DNA of 64,000 nt. Origin: Manis javanica (Eukaryota > Chordata > Mammalia > Pholidota > Manidae). The DNA lies in contig NC_133167.1 in the NCBI RefSeq assembly GCF_040802235.1, positions 40,174,001 to 40,238,000 on the forward strand, given 5' to 3'. The notes under the pieces were generated by a model. The model had not been told where the DNA came from and made no database searches. It saw only the letters and a program-made list of their open reading frames with translations. The position numbers and the translations under genes are program-made. This document shows, piece by piece, positions 56,822-64,000 of the stretch; the stretch's first letter is position 1; each line of letters begins with the position of its first letter.

Positions 56822-58895
56822 TATTTCTAAAATTTTGGTTTTAAAACCTTTGTGTCTTAATATTATATCTCTTTTGAAGAGCAGAATGTATTATTGAGAG
56901 AGCTGATGATATTTTCTTCAGACTCTGTATCAACACAACATTCAGTAGATGTGTTGCAATTTATTGTTCAGTGATTTCAATCAACAGAGAAGAAAATAAA
57001 ATAAGGATAGCTCAGGTTCCCAAACCATCAGTTTCTGGTCCAAATTATTCCATTTGGTCTCTTCATTAAATAGAACATTTGTAAAAGTAGCAGTTGGGAT
57101 AGTCTGAGCAAAAAGACTCTTCCACACCCAGAGGCATCAGAATGAAGGGTTTTGCTGGCATTTCTCAATTAGAATTTGACAGGAAAATAGAGTACTCAGG
57201 ACAGGGCGACTAACAGAAGAAAGTCAATAAATATGTGCTCACTGAATTATAAACTTAAATTAGAAATTCAAACATAATGGTAAAGGTGAGGAAAGGGCAC
57301 TCAGTGAAGAGGCTATTCTGGGAGGCAGAGAGAAACTTTAAAACTGTCTCTGTTGGACTATATAACATTTTCAAACCCTTCCTGTCTCTATTAGGAAAAA
57401 AAAAGAAGAGCCGATAGAGCTAGTTAGGTACATCACGAACAGCGATGAGAATTTGACGTCCTTTTCTTTCCCCAGGTTTGAGTAAGCGAAAGGGAAACTT
57501 ATTGTTTTAGATTGCTTCCTCAGTGATGACGAGTACTGCAGAAAAGTTGCTAAGATGATTAATAGAGTGAGCCAGGCAGCGTTCTGCTCATAGCAGTCAC
57601 ATCTGCTTTTTGTGGCAATGGGATGAATTCAGCTTGAGAGTAGGCTAAAGAGAAGGGGGGATAAAAGACATAGGTCTCTGCCAAGCACAGAGCAGAGGCA
57701 AAGAGCCCTGGCTCAGCGGACCCTCAGTGACCACAATGGATGGGAGAGGAGAGGCTGACCCCTCATATCATGAGGCCACACAAAGCTTCCAGATCCCATG
57801 AGCCACTGAAACCACTGGAATTGAATTCCCTCTCTCCCCCAGGGGTGACAAAGCTGTTTTAAAAAAAAATTCCCATGACATATCTTGAACAATATGGTCA
57901 ACCACTTGTCCCTTTTCCCAGTGACAATGCAGTGGGAGTACCTCCAATTATAGAGTTGACCCTCAGAATTCTCTAGTTATTCATCATGTAGAAATTTCTT
58001 TTATTCTTAGCTGTCTTCCGTCTAAAAAATACTATCCTCTTGTTTAAATGCTATCCTTTTGTTTAAAAATGCTGTTCTCTTGCTTTGAAATGTTTTAAAA
58101 ATGCTGAAGGGGCATATTAAAGATGAAAAAAGATCTCCCTCTGTTTAAAACATGTTACGTATGTTTTTACTTCTTAGGGCCAGAGTGTGAGCCAATTCTA
58201 GAAGCCTAGATGCGTAAAGGAAGAAAGACAAGGTCTAGGTGGGGTGGCTATCCTTCCCTGAGAGAGTTTGGCCTCAGGCTGGCCTCAGCCTCTGCTTTCA
58301 TCAGGCCTTCGCTGTCATCAGCTGGGACCTGGGAGTGGCCTTTCCTTCTCCCATGGTCCCTCCTCTGGCCTGTTTCCTCCCTGCCACCAGCCTTCCTGAG
58401 AAACATGCGCTAGTCAGAGAGGGGCAGCCAGCACACGTACTGTTCAGTCCTGTCCTAAATTTAAGCTATTTCTCCTACAAGTACGATGGGGGTGCAGAGG
58501 CAACAAAAAGCATGATAGTCATACTTGATCTGAAGCCAGCTCAGAGAAAACAAAGCAAGAAAATGGACATCCAGATTGACACCCTGACTGAGGTATAAAC
58601 CAAACTGTCTCGACCTGGATTTGAGCAACAGTTTCCCAATTCCCCGTTATGTCAGGCCATTTTGGTATCTCCAAAAGTCATAATAAAGGAGTGAAGGATT
58701 ACTCCTAAAATATAGACTCCTACATCACTTCCTTTGGCTTTGCAGACAGCTTTTCAGCAGGCAGTCTGCTTTTATAGCAGAGCGCCTGAGGTGGTCCACA
58801 ACATCTTTGGCTTTGCAACTGACTCTGGAGCAGACAACAGGAAGACAAGGTCGCACTGATAAGGCAAAGCTTACTGGCATCCCTCCCACCTCTAG
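56822..58895. other. Intergenic DNA right of the L1 insertion
   Basis: AT-rich to average composition. The plus-strand frame at 58,239-58,598 (119 codons) ends in a Lys-rich segment and is not recognisable. I see no gene, repeat or RNA here that I can support. Confidence 0.4.
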
Positions 58896-58899
58896 GGGC

Positions 58900-59290
58900 T
58901 TCTTGATGCCAGAATGATAAAGTCTAAGCTCTTGCGGATGATAAAAACGCCAGTCGTACCCTCCCAGCCATTTGACCTCGCCAGTGACCACCACCCACAC
59001 TTCTACCTTCGTGCCTTTGACCTTGTGGTTGCTTCTGCCTGGAATGCCTTCTCTGACTCCTGTGTGCCTTCGGAACGCCCTGTCCTTCAAGGATCACCTC
59101 AAATATCACTTCTGAGGAAAAAGAAGCCACTTAGTCACTTCAATGGCTCTTACCTTGCTGAATTAGGATCTGCTTCCACGTGTCTCTTCGTCCCCCACAC
59201 GGACTTCCTGAAGTAGGCACCAGGTCTTTTTTCATCATCTTCTTCTTCAGAACTTGGCATATAATGTCTGGCATAGAATTTATATGGCAT
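58900..59290 (+). repeat. L2 LINE 3' fragment
   Basis: Contains 'CTTCGTGCCTTTGACCTTGT', 'GCTTCTGCCTGGAATGCCTT' and 'CTTCAAGGATCACCTCAAAT', followed by '...TGTCTCTTCGTCCCCC'. This is L2 3' order with moderate divergence. Open frames on both strands here are incidental. Confidence 0.7.
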
Positions 59291-59635
59291 AATATATATA
59301 CATAGAGAGGCATATCACAGATGTTCATGGAATTAATAATTCTTCAGGTAAAATCTGAGCTTAGATTCTTAAAATGCTCTTTTGAAATTTGAGCTTTGTT
59401 ATATTTTTATTTTGTATTGTTCATCCAAAGATTTACATACTGTCATATTTTAACAAAGAGGGAAGAGAAAACTGTAGGTGGACAATAAATATTTGATTTG
59501 ACTTGAATATTCAAATGAACCAGTCAAATGTAAGTTAATAGCAATCTAGCTGCTGTACACAAAGCAATGGAGATTGCAGGGAATGTGGCAATTTTATGAC
59601 CACACACCCCTTTCTATTTAAATTGTTTTGGAGGG

Positions 59636-59855
59636 GAGGCTGCAAGCCAAGGAATCTGGGCAGTCACCAGAAGCTGGAAGAGGAAAGGAACAGATTCTTC
59701 CTTAGAGTTTCCAGAGGGAGTGAATCCTGCACCCACCTTGATCTTGGCTCAGTGATGCTAATTTCAGATGTCCGGCTTCCAGAACTGTGAAAGAATAAAG
59801 TTTTGTGTTAGCCGCCCACTCCTTGGTAACTAACATACAGGAAACTGAGACAAGG
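59636..59855 (+). mobile_element. MaLR (MLT1-type) LTR fragment
   Basis: 'GCAAGCCAAGGAATCTGGGC', 'GTCACCAGAAGCTGGAAGAG', 'CACCTTGATCTTGG' and 'CTTCCAGAACTGTGAAAGAATAAAG' follow the 3' half of MLT1/MST LTRs, ending in the 'CTAACATACAGG' terminus type. Confidence 0.65.
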
Positions 59856-60784
59856 AATAGCAAGATGTCAGGTCAACCATGCAGGAAAAAGACCCGTAAC
59901 TCTCTACAATTTCTTTAGCTTCTACTGAAAGCATTGCGCCATGTCTAGACTTAGAAGCTGGATCTGAGTTCTTTATTCCCTTGTGAGAAAGGTGGAGCTT
60001 CTTCGGTCATCCAATTCGTAACACAAAATGGATTTAGGCTGAAACGTCTATTACGAACCTGAGGTTTTATGTGAGTAAAATTATACTAATTTTTTTTAAA
60101 ACAAAAGGGATGAGAAAAGGTTCCATTTTAAACTATTAAGTTAGGTATGACCCTATCGATGAGTCACATAATTTTGTAAAGGACCACATATTTTAACCCA
60201 TTAATAAAATTATTTAAGTGTCTGGAAGAAACGCCATTCTTAAAATGTTACATAAAGTTCCAGACACAAAATTTGTATGATAAAAAGAGTAGTTTCAGAG
60301 AAGAAAAAAATTGAGGCAATTCAGATGGGTATTTCTTTGGATATTTTGGGGCATAGTGGGGAAATGCTTTTCTTTCTTAGTGCTATTTATCAATTGTGAA
60401 CTCTGAAATACAGCTAGTGAGCTTTTATCCTTAAAAAAAAAAAATCAACAGAATTCCCTCAAAAAACAAAACCAAAATCAGCTCCCCACCAAAAAAAAAC
60501 CAAAAAAGAAAAAAAACAATGGTTAATTCCCAGTATTCTGGGAGCTCTTTCATACTTCAGGTGTATAAAATGTTATTCCATTAAACAAACAGAAGAGCAG
60601 ACCTTTACCCTTTCCCTTCAGAAGTACATTCTGTGAGTCTGGCCCAGGGAAAACTCATGAGAAATCTCAGAGCAGAGATGATGCCATCTTCATGCTCCAA
60701 CAGTAATGTGCTCCCAGGTGGCAGCGGGGACCTTCTAGGCTTCTGCAAAGAACATCACCTGTTGACTTCTGTTTTTAAAATTCC

Positions 60785-61560
60785 ACTTTTAAAATTGGCT
60801 TTTTGAGGTTTTATGACTGAGTTGTACAAGTGTCGTATGTAGTCTGAAAACAAATCCATCATCAGGAATATGGTTCTGTCTGTGATTTGCCTGTAAATTT
60901 TCTTAATGGTGTCTTTTCATAAGCAGAAGTCTTTAGTTGCAATGAAGTATGACTTACCAATTTTTAAAATCATTCCTTTTTTATTCTGCCTAATTACCTT
61001 GAACTGCCATCATGCCACAATGTAGTCTCCTATATTTTCTTCTAGAGGCTTCATAGTTCAGTTTTTACATTTAGATTTATGAGTCATCTCAAATTAGTCT
61101 TTGTGCATGATGTGAGGAAGGGTCCAGGTTTATTTATGTTTTTCCATATGAGTATTTAGTCATTCCAGCACTATATGTTGAAAAGATCTTTCTTTCCCCA
61201 TTGGAGTGTTTTGGCACCATTCTTGAAAATCAGATGACTATAAAACTTTGGATCTATTTTTTAACACTCTGTTCTGCTCCACTGCTGTACGTATGTATCT
61301 GTCCTTCTGCCTTTTCCACACTGCCTTTGATTACCTTAGCCTTACAGTAGGCTTGAAATCAAGTAGTGTGAGTCTTTTTCAAAGTTGTTGTGACTATTCA
61401 AAACTGTTCACTTCTCCATATAAAATATAGAATCAGCATGTAGATTTTTAGAAAAATAGCATGCTGGGATTTTGACTGAGATTGCACTTAGTCTACATAT
61501 CATATTGGAGAAAAATGGCATCCTGAAAATAGTGAGCCTTCCAACCAATGAATATTATAT
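60785..61560 (-). repeat. Old L1 (L1M) ORF2 fragment, antisense
   Basis: On the plus strand this is the familiar reverse complement of an L1 ORF2 segment: 'CATATGAGTATTTAGTCATTCCAGCACTATATGTTGAA' through 'TCTGTTCTGCTCCACTGCTG', 'GATTACCTTAGCCTTACAG', 'GGATTTTGACTGAGATTGCA' and 'GAGCCTTCCAACCAATGAAT'. Diverged, with many stops on the sense strand. Confidence 0.75.
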
Positions 61561-61899
61561 CTCACTTAAGGCTTTAATGGAATTTATATAAAATTGGAAT
61601 TTATATAAAAATAGAACTTTTATAAATTCTAACACATAAAAATTAAAGAGAACAGAATCATGCAAGTCCATGCCCTTACTGCTCAGCTTCAACAATTAAC
61701 ACCACATCGGCAATTTTGTTATGGACATAATTGTTTTTGTTAAATCTGGATTTTGGACTACCTTGGGCCATTGTTACTATCATTCATTCAGAAAAATATT
61801 TAACACATTTCTACCATGTAAAACACACATTGCTAAGTGTGGGAATGCAAAGAGGTATATGGAAAGGGATGTGATCACTGCCTGGGAGGCACAGACAAT

Positions 61900-62130
61900 C
61901 TATTTGGAGAGGCAGCATGGTGTGGTGGAAAGAACTGCAGAACCAAACTTAACTATGTTCAAAACTTGTCTCCGCCATTCTCTTGGGCAATTACTTAATC
62001 TCTCTGCACCTCAGTTTCCTCATATGTGAAGTAATCCAACTTTGCAGTGCTGTTGAAAGAATTAGAAATGATATATATAAAGGGGCTGCACAGTACCTGA
62101 CAAATAAACGTTAAATAAATGTCACTATTA
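61900..62130 (+). repeat. MIR SINE
   Basis: Nearly full length: 'GAGAGGCAGCATGGTGTGGTGGAAAGA', 'AATTACTTAATCTCTCTGCACC', 'TCAGTTTCCTCATATGTGAAG' and 'GTACCTGACAAATAAACGTTAAATAAATG'. One of the clearest MIRs in the window. Confidence 0.85.
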
Positions 62131-62392
62131 AGAACTGCACATAAAGAGCATACAAGATCTAATTTGATGACTCCCATATGGAACTATGGCAGCTAGAAGT
62201 AGGAACAGGATCAGTCCTGACTGTGGCAACTGGCGTCTTTTCATGGAGAAAATTTTGATAACAGAGATATGGCCAGAAGAAGTTACTGAACAAGGATAAA
62301 GAAGTAGCAAAAGGGAGGAGATACTCAAAATAAATGTAGGAGCTCAGTTGGCTTGTGTGGCAGACTCTGCTTGTTGCTTCTTTTTATCACTT

Positions 62393-62572
62393 TTGCTATG
62401 GACTGAATTGTGTCCCCTCAAAATTCGTATGTTGAAGTCCTAGCCTCCAATCTTTGGCACATTGATTTTGGACTTTCAAGCCTCCATAACTTTGAGAAAT
62501 AAATTTCTGTTGTGTAAGCTATCCAGTCCATAGTATTCTGTTATAGCAGCCCAAGCAGACTAACATACATTT
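62393..62572 (+). mobile_element. MaLR LTR with internal deletion
   Basis: The 5' end 'GCTATGGACTGAATTGTGTC' and 3' end ('CAAGCCTCCATAACTTTGAG', 'AATAAATTTCTGTTGTGTAAG', 'GCAGCCCAAGCAGACTAACA') are typical MLT1/MST LTR ends. The usual 200 or so central bases are missing, so both ends sit within 180 bases. Confidence 0.7.
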
Positions 62573-63504
62573 GTTTCTTAGACATTGTTTAGCATATCAA
62601 CATATCCAACTTGAAAACTTGCTTCCACAGCTTCCCTTGCATTTCTTCGTGACCATGTGATATCATTCTGGCCAATGAGCCACCAATGGAAGTCCCTGAG
62701 GGTCGGAAAGGGACAAAAGAGAGAGAATCCTTCCCAAATAAAAGGCAGAGCTCCTTTTGTGCCTTCCCTCTCCTTCCTCCTGGAATGGAAATATATTAGC
62801 CACCATTTTATTTTGAAAGCCACACATTAAGGATGGAAAATTAATTGGATAGGAGCTTTGGTTCTTGATGATTTCTTGGAGACTTACCCTGGACCCTCTG
62901 CTTCGAGATTTGATTGAGCAATTGTCAGGTTTTCTGTTTCTTGCAATCTAGTCCTAACTGTGTGGGGAGGAGATATCTTTGGAAAATGGTAGGGAAGAAG
63001 ACTGGAAATGTAGATTGGTCAAAATGTCAAAGAGTTTGGACTGTATCTTACAGAACATGCAGGTAGATTACAAAGTTTTGGAAGAGTGATAATGCTAAAT
63101 TGCTGTGTAAAAAATGATTAATGGGAATATGTAATATGCATGATAGAAGGGAAGTGGGTGAGCTAGGAAAGGGGAATCATTCATGAAACTGCTATAAAAT
63201 TTGAAATACTAGTAATGACGGTCTAAACTAGGGTGGGAGCCAGAAAGGAGTGAACCAATGCAAGGGTGACCCTGAAGTGCTGGGCTCCCTAGGCTTACCA
63301 ATTAATTGGACATGACAGGCAAAAGGAGATTATTAAAATGAGTGGATTTTCACCCTGTGTAATTGGGAGGATTTCATAGGAATTTGAAAACTAAAAAGAA
63401 TTGCTAATTAGGGATCAAGAGAAATTATAAAGTTAAATTTCAACAGTGAATTGAAACTGAGTTTGTCTAGTTTGGAGAAAACTAGAGACTGGAGAGCTAG
63501 GAAA

Positions 63505-63690
63505 GCACCTATCATTTTTGAGCACTTTTTATGTCAGGTGCATTTGTTCCATTATTCCACTTAACCCACCTGCTAGGTTTGTAAGGTAATATTACTAGCC
63601 ATAACTTATGGATAAGGAGTCCTAGCGAAGCTAAATATAGTGCCATTGACTCAGACATTAAGACACGGAACTAAGGGAGCAAGGCTGACT
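63505..63690 (+). repeat. MIR SINE fragment
   Basis: 'GCACCTATCATTTTTGAGCAC' through 'ATGTCAGGTGCATTTGTTCC', 'TTTGTAAGGTAATATTACTAG' and 'CTTATGGATAAGGAGTCC' follow MIR order. The final 300 bases of the window show nothing else. Confidence 0.6.
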
Positions 63691-64000
63691 GACTTGGTGA
63701 GTCATCCACCCAGAATAGATCACTGAAGTCACACAGTTAAGAGAAATCTCTGAGGGAAAGTACAGCAGAAGTAAAAGGAAGGCTGGGGAAGATCATTGGG
63801 AAAAAAATTTTTTTTCAAAGCAAGAGGAATAACTAGTATGGTCAGAAAAGATTTTGACAGAGTAGCAAGTGAACTAGTATTGATTACTACATATTGCAGG
63901 TCTTCAGGAAGAACTATTTCTGTGCCAATCTGGTTTGAATTCTACTTTAAGCAAATTGCTTCATTTCTTTAACACTATTTCCTTTCTTGTAATGTGATGA

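Noticed and set aside
57713-58598. Frames on both strands near 57.7-58.6 kb considered as exons
   Set aside because: None resembles a known protein, none pairs with good splice sites, and composition is not distinct from the flanks.

Overview
The window looks like chromosomal DNA from a placental mammal. Genes are split by GT-AG introns, the intergenic DNA is AT-rich, and ancient mammalian repeats (MIR, L2, MER5, MaLR LTRs, old L1) are scattered throughout. The gene order matches human 2q33.1: GTF3C3 followed by C2orf66, both on the minus strand. No Alu, B1/B2, CAN-SINE, Bov-tA or ERE-like young SINE was recognised in 64 kb. Together with an L1 type whose 3' end is fused to retroviral sequence, this makes a SINE-poor laurasiatherian such as a pangolin my best guess. 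That is inference, not proof.

Layout. 1-7.1 kb is intergenic DNA downstream of GTF3C3 with old repeat fragments. 7.1-8.1 kb holds a 276-bp perfect direct repeat separated by part of a class II (IAP-like) endogenous retrovirus: one LTR, its primer binding site and a short leader. 8.2-37.4 kb is GTF3C3 (TFIIIC102 subunit of the RNA polymerase III factor TFIIIC). All 18 coding exons can be placed with splice sites, and a CpG-rich promoter lies near 37.4 kb. Exons 7 and 8 do not join in frame with the expected donor; a donor 10 bases downstream restores the frame. The introns carry MIR, L2, MER5A and L1M pieces and a probable solo LTR. 43.6-45.9 kb is C2orf66, a small predicted secreted protein, with two coding exons and a likely TATA-driven non-coding first exon. 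48.29-56.81 kb is one 8.5-kb insertion flanked by a 12-bp target-site duplication. It contains a nearly full-length L1 (monomeric 5' UTR, intact ORF1, broken ORF2), then an L1 A-rich end, then about 1.8 kb of retroviral env/3' LTR remnant whose polyadenylation signal ends the insertion. 56.8-64 kb is intergenic DNA with L2, MaLR, antisense L1M and MIR fragments.

GTF3C3 acts constitutively in Pol III transcription. C2orf66 is an unrelated small secretory gene that happens to be its neighbour. The young mobile elements are the most informative part: the ERV piece looks like a half-assembled, possibly polymorphic insertion at the 3' end of GTF3C3, and the L1-env-LTR composite looks like a retroposon that has taken over a retroviral 3' end. 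No tRNA, rRNA or CRISPR array was seen.
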